64,000 nucleotides of DNA, taken from the NCBI RefSeq assembly GCF_000961885.1, contig NZ_JZKH01000001.1, positions 62,001 to 126,000 on the forward strand. Direction: 5' to 3'. The position numbers and the translations under genes are program-made. The notes below the pieces were generated by a model. The model did not search any database. It saw nothing but the letters and a program-made list of their open reading frames with translations, and was not told where the DNA came from. How positions within the stretch are numbered: the stretch's first letter is position 1; each line of letters opens with the position of its first letter. The DNA is from Streptomyces rubellomurinus (GTDB lineage: Bacteria > Actinomycetota > Actinomycetes > Streptomycetales > Streptomycetaceae). Below, one piece after another: positions 39,902 to 50,830 of the stretch.

Positions 39902-41637
39902 TGCGTGGCCTCCGGACTGTCGAGCAGACGGGTAGGGATGTCGAGGTGGCGGGAGCGCAGCCACTCCCCGAGCGCCTTGGCCTGCGGGTCGAAGCGGTGC
40001 TGCGCCGCGACGCCCTCGCCGAGCAGGCCGGTGACGGTGAAGTTGACCGCGCGCAGGTTCGGCAGCAGGTGCCGGACGACGGGCAACTCGGCGGTCTCGG
40101 GGAGGAGTTCGCGCAGCCGATGGACGGTGAGGGTGTGCGCGAGCCAGCGCCAGCCGTCCTCGCCGCGGGCCCACACGCCGAGATTGGCGTCGCCGCCCTT
40201 GTCGCCGCTGCGGGCGCCGACGACCAGGCCGAACGGGGCGCGGCGGGTCGGCCCGGCGGGCAGCGGCTCGGGCAGCGGCTCGGGCAACCGCTGTTCCGCG
40301 TGGGCGGGTTCGGAGGTGACCGGCGCCGGCGGGACGGCGATCCGGCGCCCGTCCGGCAGGACGGCGGTGTGCTCGACGGCCTTCGCGTCGACGTACGCGG
40401 CGGTGAACACCCCGTACGGCGCCCCCGGGCCGGGCGGGGCGGTGAGGTGGAAACCCGGGTAGCCGGCCAGGCCCGACTCGACGGCGGCCTTGCCGAGTTC
40501 GCGGCCGACCTTGGCCGGGTCCCGGTCCCGGGCGGTGAGCCGCAGGTACGCCGAGGCGGCTTCCTCGGTGTCGGCGTCAGGGTGGTCGGTGCGGGCGAGC
40601 GTCCAGCGCAGCTCGGCCGGGCGGGCCCCGGGCGGCAGGGCGGCCTCGAACTGCCGCCGCACCAGGGCGGCCTTGGCCTCGATGTCCAGGCCGGTGAGGA
40701 CGAAGGCGAGCTCGTTGCGGTGGCCGCCGAGCCGGTTGAGCCCGACCTTGAGGGTGGCGGGCGGGGCCTCGCCGCGCACGCCGTCGATCCGCACCCGGTC
40801 CGGGCCCTCCGGGGTGAGCCGCACGGTGTCCAGCCGGGCGGTGACGTCCGGGCCGAGGTAGTGCGCTCCGCTGGTCTCGTACAGGAGTTGGGCGGTGACG
40901 GTGCCGGTGGTGACGGCCCCGCCGGTGCCCGGGTGCTTGGTGATCACGCTGGAGCCGTCCGGGTGCAGCTCGGCGATCGGGAAGCCGGGGCGGGTGACGT
41001 CGTGCTCGCGGAAGAAGGCGTAGTTGCCGCCGGTGGCCTGGGCCCCGCACTCCAGGACGTGCCCGGCGACGACCGCCCCGGCCAGGGCGTCGAGGTCGGC
41101 GGGCGTCCAGCCGAAGCGGGCGATCCCGGGGCCGGCGACCAGCGCGGCGTCGGTGACCCGCCCGGTGACGACCACGTCGGCGCCGCCGTCCAGGCAGGCG
41201 GCGATGCCGAACGCGCCGAGGTAGGCGTTGGCGGCCAGCAGGCCCTCGGGCAGCCCGAGTTCGGCGCGGCGCGGGAGCAGGTCGTCGCCCTCCACGTGCG
41301 CCACGGCCGCCCCGATGCCCAGCCGGTCGGCCAACTGCCGCAGTTCGTCGGCGAGTCGGGCCGGGTTGAGGCCGCCGGCGTTCACCACGATCCGCACCCC
41401 GCGCTCGTGCGCCAGGCCCAGGCACTCCTCCATCTGGCGCAGGAAGGTCCGGGCGTACCCGAGCGACGGGTCCTTCAGCCGGTCCCGGGCCAGGATGAGC
41501 ATGGTCAGCTCGGCCAGGTAGTCCCCGGTGAGCACGTCCAGCGGGCCGCCGGTGAGCATCTCCCGCACCGCCGCGAACCGGTCCCCGTAGAAGCCCGAGG
41601 CGTTGCCGATCCGCAAGCCCGCCCGTTCGCGCTCCAA
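39898..41637 (-). CDS. AtuA-like (DUF1446) acyclic-terpene-utilisation family protein
   Basis: 579 residues from TTG 41637, which has GGGGAGG 4 nt upstream. The family opening LRIGNASGFYGDR is followed by the DUF1446 core (GDYLAELTMLILARDRL, VRIVVNAGGLNP, VVVTGRVTDAAL, VLECGAQATGGNYAFF), then a C-terminal AtuA/RimM-like domain (GLVVGARSGDKGGDANLGVW), joined by a PLPEPLP linker. AtuA is required for citronellol/geraniol use in Pseudomonas but has no defined reaction. It is first in the operon AtuA-CT-BC-dehydrogenase and suggests a terpenoid or leucine-like substrate. Confidence 0.88.
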   Translation of the reverse strand: MERERAGLRIGNASGFYGDRFAAVREMLTGGPLDVLTGDYLAELTMLILARDRLKDPSLGYARTFLRQMEECLGLAHERGVRIVVNAGGLNPARLADELRQLADRLGIGAAVAHVEGDDLLPRRAELGLPEGLLAANAYLGAFGIAACLDGGADVVVTGRVTDAALVAGPGIARFGWTPADLDALAGAVVAGHVLECGAQATGGNYAFFREHDVTRPGFPIAELHPDGSSVITKHPGTGGAVTTGTVTAQLLYETSGAHYLGPDVTARLDTVRLTPEGPDRVRIDGVRGEAPPATLKVGLNRLGGHRNELAFVLTGLDIEAKAALVRRQFEAALPPGARPAELRWTLARTDHPDADTEEAASAYLRLTARDRDPAKVGRELGKAAVESGLAGYPGFHLTAPPGPGAPYGVFTAAYVDAKAVEHTAVLPDGRRIAVPPAPVTSEPAHAEQRLPEPLPEPLPAGPTRRAPFGLVVGARSGDKGGDANLGVWARGEDGWRWLAHTLTVHRLRELLPETAELPVVRHLLPNLRAVNFTVTGLLGEGVAAQHRFDPQAKALGEWLRSRHLDIPTRLLDSPEATQ

Positions 41638-41716
41638 TGCGCCTCCCCTGCCCGAGAGTTGGCGGCCCGCCGGAACGCGCGCCGTCGCGCAGCAGCCTGG
41701 CACCGCCCGAAGAAAA

Positions 41717-41734
41717 AAGCAATCATGCCTGCTT
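41717..41734. promoter_or_regulatory. inverted repeat upstream of the AtuA-like operon
   Basis: AAGCA-N8-TGCTT within an A+T-rich patch, 80 nt before the AtuA TTG and 65 nt before the divergent GTG at 41799. It is a plausible site for the TetR regulator encoded at 31124-31744; that is inference. Confidence 0.4.
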
Positions 41735-41798
41735 GTTTCTCCATCCCACCCACACCCCCGCCTGCCCGGCGCCGCGCGCCGTCCGGGATCATGGGCGC

Positions 41799-42158
41799 GT
41801 GACGACCGTCGACGACGCGAAGGACCCGCTCCGGCTGCTGCTCGGCCGGGAGGTGAGCGCGGTGCGCTTCGGGCGCGACCACGTCGAGCTGCACTTCGAC
41901 GGGCCCGTGCTGCGGGCGTCGAGCGCCCCCTTCGGGCGGTACGGCTGCCGGGGGTGGCGGTTCCCCTCGCCCGGGTCGGTGGAGCTGCTGCGCTGCTACG
42001 TCGGCGAGGTCGTCGACGCCTGCGAGCTGGCGCCGGGCCGGTTCCTGGTCCTGGACCTCGGCGAGCACCGCTTCACCGTCCCGCTGGACGAGGCCTCGCG
42101 GCCCGGCCCCGAGGCGGCACGGCTGACGGACGGCGGCACGGGGACGTGGGTCTGGTAG
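41799..42158 (+). CDS. hypothetical protein
   Basis: 119 residues from GTG 41799. Beta-rich small protein (VSAVRFGRDHVELHFDGPVL, then ELAPGRFLVLDLGEHRFTVP) ending in WVW. No motif, signal peptide or membrane segment. It is divergent from the AtuA-like operon and followed by an acetyltransferase gene. I do not recognise the family. Confidence 0.6.
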   Translation: MTTVDDAKDPLRLLLGREVSAVRFGRDHVELHFDGPVLRASSAPFGRYGCRGWRFPSPGSVELLRCYVGEVVDACELAPGRFLVLDLGEHRFTVPLDEASRPGPEAARLTDGGTGTWVW

Positions 42159-42228
42159 CGGGCGCCGCCCGGGCCCCCGGCCGATAATTCCGTGCGCCCA
42201 CGGCCCGGCCGCCGCTAGCCTCGGCGCC

Positions 42229-42723
42229 ATGACCTGGCTGCCCGCTGACTTCGTCCACCCCCTCCGCGTCCCGCTGCCGGACGGCGCCCACCACCTGCGG
42301 CCGATCCGCGAGGCCGACGCGCCGCTCGACTACCCGGCCGTGATGGGCTCGCGCGAGCACCTGTGGAGCATCTTCGGCCCGGCCTGGGGCTGGCCCGCGG
42401 AGACGATCACGTACGAGGCGAACCGGGCCGACCTGCTGCGGCACGAGCAGGAGATCGCCGCCCACCAGTCCTTCAACTACGTCCTGCTCGACCGCGCGGA
42501 GACGGCGATCCGCGGCTGCGTCTACATCGACCCGCCGGAGCGGGCCGGCGCGGACGCCGAGGTGTCCTGGTGGGTGGTGGCCGAGCTCGTCGGCAGCGAG
42601 GTGGAGCGGGCGCTGGACGCGCTCGTGCCGCAGTGGATCGCCGCCGACTGGCCGTTCCAGAAGCCGCGTTGCCTGGGGCGCGACATCACCTGGGAGGACT
42701 GGCAGGCCCTGCCCGCCGTCTGA
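42229..42723 (+). CDS. GNAT-like N-acetyltransferase
   Basis: 164 residues. The opening segment HHLRPIREADAPLDYPAVM and the central FNYVLLDRAETAIRGCVYID match a GNAT subgroup in which the pyrophosphate loop is short or missing. VSWWVVAELVGSEVERALDA replaces the usual RGxG helix, so acetyl-CoA binding is not certain. TAGCCT lies 7 nt before the ATG, indicating a leaderless single-gene transcript. Confidence 0.7.
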   Translation: MTWLPADFVHPLRVPLPDGAHHLRPIREADAPLDYPAVMGSREHLWSIFGPAWGWPAETITYEANRADLLRHEQEIAAHQSFNYVLLDRAETAIRGCVYIDPPERAGADAEVSWWVVAELVGSEVERALDALVPQWIAADWPFQKPRCLGRDITWEDWQALPAV

Positions 42724-42864
42724 TCCCCCCGGCGTCGGCCCGAACGCCCTCACCCCGCTTGTGGCTTCCGCCAGTACGACGGTCCGTCAGGCTGCGGAAG
42801 ACTCCCCGGTGGAGGCCGCGGCGCATCCGGGCGGCGTGGCCACAGGCGTGGGGAGGTCGTCGCC

Positions 42865-43608
42865 ATGGCGGTGCAGCAGTACGACGGGATCGGCGAGGCG
42901 TTCGAGGGCTTCAAGGCCCTGCCGCTGACGCGGTACGGGGAGGTGCCGAGCTTCCTCGGCCTGGTCGGGGACGTGCGCGGCAGGTCCGTCCTGGACCTGG
43001 CGTGCGGAACGGGCTTCTACAGCCGGGAGTTCAAGCGGCGCGGCGCCACCGAGGTGCTGGGCGTCGACATCTCCGGCGAGATGGTCGCCGCCGCACGGAA
43101 CATCGAGCGGCAGGAACCGCTGGGGATCTCCTACGAGGTCGGCGACGTGGCCGAACTGCGGCTGCTCGGCCGGCAGTTCGACCTCGCGCTGGCGGTGCAG
43201 TGCCTGAACTACGCCGAGGACGTCGCCGCGATGGAGCGGATGTGCCGCAACATCCACCGGAGCCTGGTGCCGGGCGGGGAGTTCTTCGTGCTCGCCCAGA
43301 AGCCCGACTACGGCTTCGACTGTCCGTCCCTGGAGGCGTACGGCTTCCGCTGCGAGCCGACCGGCGAGGAGAGCGAGACCGGTCCGCGGGTGCGGGTCAC
43401 CGCCCTCCTCGACCCGCGGCCGATCACCATCGTCGGCGCGGCGCCGCGCCGCGAGGTCTACGAGGCGTCCTTGCGGGCGGCCGGGTTCCGCGCCCTGGAG
43501 TGGGTCCCGCTGCGGGTGTCCGAGGAGGGCCTGCGCGCCTACGGCGAGGGCTTCTGGGCGGACCTGCTGGCGCACCCGCCGCTGGAGATGCTGCGCTGCC
43601 GGGCCTGA
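42865..43608 (+). CDS. class I SAM-dependent methyltransferase (ToxA-like)
   Basis: 247 residues from ATG 42865 (GGGGAGG 8 nt upstream). SAM motif I SVLDLACGTGFYSREF, motif II EVLGVDISGEMV, post-II DLALAVQCLNYAED and motif III SLVPGGEFFVL. The start QYDGIGEAFEGFKALP is typical of streptomycete relatives of the toxoflavin methyltransferase ToxA. Nothing else in the neighbourhood belongs to an azapteridine pathway, so the substrate is open. Confidence 0.85.
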   Translation: MAVQQYDGIGEAFEGFKALPLTRYGEVPSFLGLVGDVRGRSVLDLACGTGFYSREFKRRGATEVLGVDISGEMVAAARNIERQEPLGISYEVGDVAELRLLGRQFDLALAVQCLNYAEDVAAMERMCRNIHRSLVPGGEFFVLAQKPDYGFDCPSLEAYGFRCEPTGEESETGPRVRVTALLDPRPITIVGAAPRREVYEASLRAAGFRALEWVPLRVSEEGLRAYGEGFWADLLAHPPLEMLRCRA

Positions 43609-43692
43609 GCGCCGGAGGCCGACGCCGACGCCGACCGAACCGATCAGTTTTCGAGAAGCGCCCGCGCGGGGGGCGGGCCTAGCGTGGCAGTC

Positions 43693-44106
43693 ATGAACGA
43701 GATCACCATCCACTGGACCTTCCTCCCGCACACCGACCCCGAGGCCTCGCTCGCCTTCTACCGCGACCTGCTCGGCTTCGAGGTCCGCCAGGACGTCGGC
43801 GGCGGCCCGATGCGCTGGATCACCCTCGGCCCCGCCGGGCAGCCCGACGTCTCGCTGGTACTGGAGCCGCCGTTCGCCGACCCGGGCATCACCGAGGAGG
43901 AACGGCGTACGATCACCGAGATGATGGCCAAGGGGACGTACGCCCGCGTGGTGCTCGCCACCGCCGACCTGGACGGCGTGTTCGACCGGCTGAAGTCCGG
44001 CGGCGCCGAGCTCGTCCAGGAGCCGACCCAGCAGCCGTACGGCGTCCGCGACTGCGCCTTCCGCGACCCGGCGGGCAACATGGTCCGCTTCAACGAGGTG
44101 CGCTGA
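43693..44106 (+). CDS. VOC (glyoxalase/bleomycin-resistance) superfamily protein
   Basis: 137 residues from ATG 43693 (a GTG three codons earlier is possible; TAGCGT 7 nt before the ATG favours it). Two beta-alpha-beta-beta-beta units: HTDPEASLAFYRDLLGFEV and VVLATADLDGVFDRLKSGGA, ending in CAFRDPAGNMVRFNE. His near the N-terminus and Glu near the C-terminus would be metal ligands. Such proteins isomerise, cleave or sequester small molecules; the substrate is unknown. Confidence 0.87.
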   Translation: MNEITIHWTFLPHTDPEASLAFYRDLLGFEVRQDVGGGPMRWITLGPAGQPDVSLVLEPPFADPGITEEERRTITEMMAKGTYARVVLATADLDGVFDRLKSGGAELVQEPTQQPYGVRDCAFRDPAGNMVRFNEVR

Positions 44107-44111
44107 CCCGC

Positions 44112-44146
44112 CGGGCCCGCCCCGGGACACCCCCGGGGCGGGCCCG
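44112..44146 (+). terminator. hairpin terminator after the VOC gene
   Basis: 15-bp perfect stem CGGGCCCGCCCCGGG / CCCGGGGCGGGCCCG, loop ACACC, starting 5 nt after the stop. Confidence 0.8.
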
Positions 44147-44170
44147 CCCCCCCCCGCACAGCCAGCAGAG

Positions 44171-44240
44171 CACCGCAGAACACCGCCGAGCACCGCCCAG
44201 CACCGCCCAGCACCGCCGAGCACCGCCCAGCACCGCCGAG
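44171..44240. repeat. 10-bp tandem repeat (seven copies) upstream of uvrA2
   Basis: Seven consecutive 10-mers of the form CACCGC(C/A)(G/C)A(G/A): the two commonest are CACCGCCGAG and CACCGCCCAG. They end 31 nt before the UvrA2-like ATG, in its probable leader or promoter. Confidence 0.9.
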
Positions 44241-44271
44241 CCCGCCCGACAGCCAGGGAGCGAAGACACCG

Positions 44272-46632
<2,361 letters not shown>

Positions 46633-46647
46633 GGCGCCCCGGGTGCG

Positions 46648-47163
46648 TCAGTCCAGCGGAAGGACCATCCGCAGCGTGCTCGTCGTCGGGTCCAGCACGA
46701 ACGGCGCCGCATGTCCGGTGAAGGTGAAGCCGCGCCGCCGGTAGAACGCGGCGGCGCGGTCGTTGGCCTCGTGCACCCGGAGCACCATCGTCTTCTTGCC
46801 CTCGGCCCGGGCCCACTCGACGACGGCGTCGAACAGCAGGTCCGTCACGCCGAGCTCGCGGCCGCGGTGCTCCGGGGCCACCCAGACGCCGATCAGCACC
46901 GTGCTCGTGGGCTCCTCGGGGTGCGGGAGCGTGAGCATCGTGCCGACCCACTCGTCGCCGCCCTCGCCGTCCACCGCCACCAGACCGACCCGGCCGGGCC
47001 CGTTCACCTCGGCGGCCCGGGTGCGCCACTCCTCCTCGGGGTGCCCGAGCGCGGTCGCGTGGGTCTCGACGAACGCCATCGGCGTGTCGAGGAGCTGGGC
47101 CAGCCGGACGTCCCGCAGCCGCTGCCAGTCCTCAGCGCCGATCCGCTCGATCCGGTACCGCAT
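46648..47163 (-). CDS. GNAT-family N-acetyltransferase
   Basis: 171 residues, complete GNAT fold. Motif A is VWVAPEHRGRELGVTDLLFD with the R-x-x-G/A loop slightly altered (RGRELG); motif B is VLRVHEANDRAAAFYRRRGF. Substrate unknown. It follows the secreted nuclease gene on the minus strand but is separated from it by a strong hairpin, and is convergent with the UvrA2-like gene. Confidence 0.87.
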   Translation of the reverse strand: MRYRIERIGAEDWQRLRDVRLAQLLDTPMAFVETHATALGHPEEEWRTRAAEVNGPGRVGLVAVDGEGGDEWVGTMLTLPHPEEPTSTVLIGVWVAPEHRGRELGVTDLLFDAVVEWARAEGKKTMVLRVHEANDRAAAFYRRRGFTFTGHAAPFVLDPTTSTLRMVLPLD

Positions 47164-47180
47164 GTTCCCGCCCCCGTGTC

Positions 47181-47214
47181 GCTCCCGCCGCCGGCGGCCA
47201 CCGGCGGCGGGAGC
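47181..47214 (-). terminator. hairpin terminator after the secreted nuclease gene
   Basis: 14-bp perfect stem GCTCCCGCCGCCGG / CCGGCGGCGGGAGC with loop CGGCCA. Confidence 0.75.
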
Positions 47215-47233
47215 AGCATATCCGCAGGTCGGG

Positions 47234-49114
47234 TCAGGGCTTCAGGCGGACCACCTGCGGGTCGTGGTCGCTGGCCTGCTGGGCGAACTCGGCGTTGATG
47301 TGCACCACGTCGTACTTGGCGTAGCCGAGCTCGGGGCTGACCAGGATGTGGTCCAGCACCTGCGAGTTGCCCTGGTAGACGTACGAGTACTGCTCGGTCT
47401 CCGGCAGCTCGTTCACCAGGTCGCGCAGCACGCCGCCCTTGGTGAGCGCGGCGAGGGCGGGCGAGAACTGGTAGTCGTTGTAGTCGCCGACCGCGACGAT
47501 CCGGGCCTCCTGGTCGGCGGCGAGCAGCTTGCCGACGAAGGCCTGCTCGACGGTGGCCTGCTTGATCCGCTGCACCTCGGAGCTGCGGGTCGGGGCCTGG
47601 AAGCGGCTGTCGATGCCCTGGTCGCCGCCCTTGCTGTTGAAGTGGTTGGCGATCACGAAGACCGTCCGGCCGCGGAAGGTGAACTGGCCGACCAGCGGCT
47701 TGCGGCTGTCGGTCCAGGCCTCGTCGGTCGGCTCGATCCGGCCGGGCGAGGCGGTCAGCGCGGTGGCGGCGCCGGTGCCCGTGACGGCGACCGCGGTGGT
47801 GGCGGTGCCGCCGGGGATGTCGGTGAAGGAGACGCGCTGCGGGTTGAACAGGAAGACCTGCCGGATGTTGCCGCCGGGCTCGCCGCCGTCCTTGCCGTCC
47901 TGCGGGTCGATCGAGCGCCACTCGTACGCGGGGCCGCCGGCGGCCTTGACGGCGTCGACGAACCGGGCGATGGTCCGGCTCGCGCCGACGGTGCCGTCGT
48001 TCTTGCTGCCGTTGTCGTCCTGGATCTCCTCCAGGGCGACGATGTCGGGCGAGCGCAGGTTGGTGACGACGCCCTGGGCCAGCGCGGCGAACTTGGCGTC
48101 CGGGTTGGTGGCGGCCAGGTTCTCCACGTTGTAGGTGGCGACGGTGAGTTCGCGGTCGGTCGCCTGGGCGGTGACCTCGCGCTGGAGGTGGTTGTCGCGC
48201 AGCGCGCCGACGCTGCCGGCGACGAGGGTGTAGCCGCCGAACTGGTTGTAGTCCAGCGGGCCGGTGGTGGCGCCGGTCAGCTCGTCGCCGACGTTGGCCA
48301 CCGGGAAGGGCTGCTGCGAGGCCGGGGCCTGCTGCTGCACCATCAGGCGGCCGACGTTGGGCTCGCGGTACGACTCGTACAGCACGCCGCCGCGCTTGCT
48401 GCGCTGGTCCTGCCGGTCGGCGGCGACCCACAGCTCGTTGTACTTGTCGGTCGCCTGGACGACGCGGGCGTCCCGGACCTGGACGAGCATGCCCTCCAGC
48501 GACTCGTAGAAGTCCAGGGCGTACTTCTCCGGGTTCAGCCGCACCTGGTCGATGGTGCCGTCCGGGCCGGCCAGCGGGGTGTAGGTGCCGGGGATGTTCC
48601 GGGTGTCCACGACCACGGGGGCGGGCAGCGGGTTGCCGGAGGAGAGCACCGTGACGGCGGGGCCGGTGAGTTCGGTGACGGACTGGGAGCCGCCGCCGTA
48701 GTTCGGGTAGTACTCGGTGACCTTGCCGCTGACCAGCACCGAGTCGCCGACCCGCACGGTGGGGGCGGCGCCGGTGTAGACGAAGATGCCCTCGCTGGTC
48801 GCCGGGTCGGCGTCCGGGTTCGGGTCCTGCATCCAGAAGCCCTTGGCGCTGCCGTACGCGCGGACGCCGGTGACGGTGCCGGGCACACCGGTGACGGGCT
48901 TGCCGGCCTGCGGGGACGTCCGGGTGGTGCCCTGGATGTCGTGGATGCGCAGCGGGCCGGCCTCGGTCGGCGCGGGCGGCACGGCGGCCGCGGGGCCGGC
49001 GGCGTACGCGGCCGGCAGCGGGACGAGCACCAGGGAGGCGGCGAGGGCGGCCGGGAGGACGGCGGCGCGCAGCAGGGCGGCTCTGCGGGGGCGGGGTGCG
49101 GCAGCGGTGGTCAC
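47234..49114 (-). CDS. secreted endonuclease/exonuclease/phosphatase-family nuclease (ExeM/NucH type)
   Basis: 626 residues from GTG 49114. Signal peptide with RPRRAALLRAAVLPAALAAS and cleavage near AYA-AGP. An OB-fold-like domain (about 60-290, IQGTTRTSPQAGKPVTGVPG) precedes the EEP catalytic domain (about 310-620): VATYNVENLA, VALEEIQDDNG with the metal-binding Glu, FVIANHFNSKGGD, VAVGDYNDYQFS and the final SDHDPQVVRL. It degrades extracellular DNA or RNA for nutrients. A possible promoter lies about 115 nt upstream. Confidence 0.9.
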   Translation of the reverse strand: MTTAAAPRPRRAALLRAAVLPAALAASLVLVPLPAAYAAGPAAAVPPAPTEAGPLRIHDIQGTTRTSPQAGKPVTGVPGTVTGVRAYGSAKGFWMQDPNPDADPATSEGIFVYTGAAPTVRVGDSVLVSGKVTEYYPNYGGGSQSVTELTGPAVTVLSSGNPLPAPVVVDTRNIPGTYTPLAGPDGTIDQVRLNPEKYALDFYESLEGMLVQVRDARVVQATDKYNELWVAADRQDQRSKRGGVLYESYREPNVGRLMVQQQAPASQQPFPVANVGDELTGATTGPLDYNQFGGYTLVAGSVGALRDNHLQREVTAQATDRELTVATYNVENLAATNPDAKFAALAQGVVTNLRSPDIVALEEIQDDNGSKNDGTVGASRTIARFVDAVKAAGGPAYEWRSIDPQDGKDGGEPGGNIRQVFLFNPQRVSFTDIPGGTATTAVAVTGTGAATALTASPGRIEPTDEAWTDSRKPLVGQFTFRGRTVFVIANHFNSKGGDQGIDSRFQAPTRSSEVQRIKQATVEQAFVGKLLAADQEARIVAVGDYNDYQFSPALAALTKGGVLRDLVNELPETEQYSYVYQGNSQVLDHILVSPELGYAKYDVVHINAEFAQQASDHDPQVVRLKP

Positions 49115-49228
49115 CGGGGCATGGCTCCTGATTCGGCTACGGGCTACGTCGACAGGCGGCGCGCGCCGAGCGCGCGCTACTCGCGTAGAGAAGGACGGGA
49201 GACGTCTGCCGACCCCCGCCGAGCCCTC

Positions 49229-49258
49229 AAGATACGCGCGTAGAAAATGCCCCGACAA
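49229..49258 (-). promoter_or_regulatory. possible promoter of the secreted nuclease gene
   Basis: Minus strand TTGTCG (49258-49253), 18-nt spacer, TATCTT (49234-49229). It gives a roughly 105-nt leader. The rest of the 49115-49380 gap shows no gene. Confidence 0.35.
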
Positions 49259-49380
49259 GACCCCGTCGGTGAACTCCCGGTTCCCGGCAGGTGCCATGAC
49301 GTTTCGTCAACTCCCAGGCGGCTCCCAGGATTTCCCCGAACCGCCCAGGAACCTCCCAGCCTTCTCGGCCCGCCCCGCGC

Positions 49381-50310
49381 TCAGTTCCCCTCGATCCGCT
49401 CCACGATCAGCTCGCACAGCTCGTGGGTGCGCAGCGCGTCGTGCGCGTCGACGGTCTTCCCGTCGCGGACGGCGCCCAGGAACCCGAGCACGCACTGCTC
49501 GATCCCGCGCTGCCGGGCGACCGACACCCAGTCCCCGCGCCGGCGCACGGTCGGCTGGCCCCGGTGGTCGATCACCTCGGCCAGGTTGCGCACCTCGCGC
49601 TTGGACTCGCCGCCGGAGACCTCCAGCACCTCCTCCGTCGAACCGGAGACCCGGTTCATGACGCCCAGCGCGGTGAAGCCCTCGCCGGCCAGGGTCAGCA
49701 CCACGTGCTCCACCAGGCCGTCCCGCACCCGGGAGCGGACGTCGAAGTGCTCGATCTCGCCGGGGACGAGGAAGCGCAGGGTGTCGACGACGTGGATGAA
49801 GTCGTCGAAGACCAGCGAGCGGGCCGCCTCCGGCAGGCCCTCGCGGTTCTTCTGCAGCACGATCAGGTCGCGCGGCCGCTCCAGGGCCTGCGCGTAGCCG
49901 GGCGCGTGCCGCCGGTTAAAGCCCACCATCAGCGAACGGCCCGTCCGGTCGGCCAGGTCCACCAGCCGGCGGGCGCCGTCCACGGTGTAGTCGAGCGGCT
50001 TGTCGACGTAGACGTCCACCCCGGCGGAGAGCAGCCGCTCGACGATCGGCACGTGCTGGCCGGTGGCGGCGTGCACGAACGCCGCCCGGATCCCGCTGCC
50101 GATCAGCTCCCCCAGGTCGGTGAACCGGCGCTCCGGGCCGACCCGGTACGCCTCGCCGATCCGGTCGAGCTTCGCCGCGTCCCGCGTCATCAGCCGCAGG
50201 TCGAGGCCCGGCAGCGCGCCGAACACCGGCAGGTACGCCTTCTGCGCGATGTCGCCGAGACCGATCACCCCGACCGGGAGCAGGCCGTCAGGAGCAGGGG
50301 TCGAACTCAT
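49381..50310 (-). CDS. Gfo/Idh/MocA-family NAD(P)-dependent oxidoreductase
   Basis: 309 residues from ATG 50310 (GGAG 6 nt upstream). N-terminal Rossmann fold GVIGLGDIAQKAYLPVF, the family motif VDVYVDKPLDYT (EKP replaced by DKP), and MVGFNRRHAPG. The C-terminal alpha/beta domain is complete. The likely substrate is a sugar or inositol derivative. The change of EKP to DKP keeps the catalytic lysine. Single-gene unit. Confidence 0.88.
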   Translation of the reverse strand: MSSTPAPDGLLPVGVIGLGDIAQKAYLPVFGALPGLDLRLMTRDAAKLDRIGEAYRVGPERRFTDLGELIGSGIRAAFVHAATGQHVPIVERLLSAGVDVYVDKPLDYTVDGARRLVDLADRTGRSLMVGFNRRHAPGYAQALERPRDLIVLQKNREGLPEAARSLVFDDFIHVVDTLRFLVPGEIEHFDVRSRVRDGLVEHVVLTLAGEGFTALGVMNRVSGSTEEVLEVSGGESKREVRNLAEVIDHRGQPTVRRRGDWVSVARQRGIEQCVLGFLGAVRDGKTVDAHDALRTHELCELIVERIEGN

Positions 50311-50830
50311 CGGATTCTCCACTGGTACGCGCCGGAACCGTCACCCCCACCCTATGCACCGGGCTCCCGTCCCCGTTCACCACTCCCCGCCCCACCGCGG
50401 GGCCGCGGGGGAAGGACATTGGACGAACGCGTCCGGAACCGGCGCCCTGCTGGACGGTTGTCACGACTGGAGCCCCGCCCGGCGGGGCATACCGTCGACA
50501 GCGCTGCTGAAGGGTCCGGCTGTGGCTCCCCCACGAAGCACAACCGGACCCCTGGCTGGCGCCGGGCCTGGACGCGACTCCCCCCACGGAGCGGCGACCG
50601 GGCCCGCATGCTGTTCAACCAGCGACACGCAGCGTACATGTCATCTCCACGGAACGCTACCGGGCGAGGGCCCGCATCGCGGAAACCCTCCAAGGGGGCG
50701 CGCTCCCCGCTGCCGGATCCGGCCCCGGCCACCCCCTCGTGACGGTGGGTCAGTTAAGAGGCGTAAGTTCCTTCCCGTGCGAACCCCGTACACGAAGAGC
50801 TTCACTCGACACCCACGGAGGTGGCCGTCC
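50311..50830. other. 520-bp divergent intergenic region
   Basis: No convincing gene. It holds promoters for the oxidoreductase and the exported hydrolase, and G/C hairpins at about 50396-50415. A 44-codon open frame (50608-50742, start MLFNQRHAAYM) has no usable ribosome site and drifts into Pro/Arg-rich sequence. TTAAGAGGCGTAAG near 50755 is the only A+T-rich patch and may be promoter sequence for the hydrolase. Confidence 0.5.

Noticed and set aside
49255..49320. PhoP box (GTTCACC on the minus strand) upstream of the secreted nuclease
   Set aside because: Only a single good heptamer; no correctly spaced 11-bp direct repeats.
50608..50742. 44-codon open frame (MLFNQRHAAYM...)
   Set aside because: No ribosome-binding site, ends in Pro/Arg-rich translation of G/C DNA, and no recognisable similarity.
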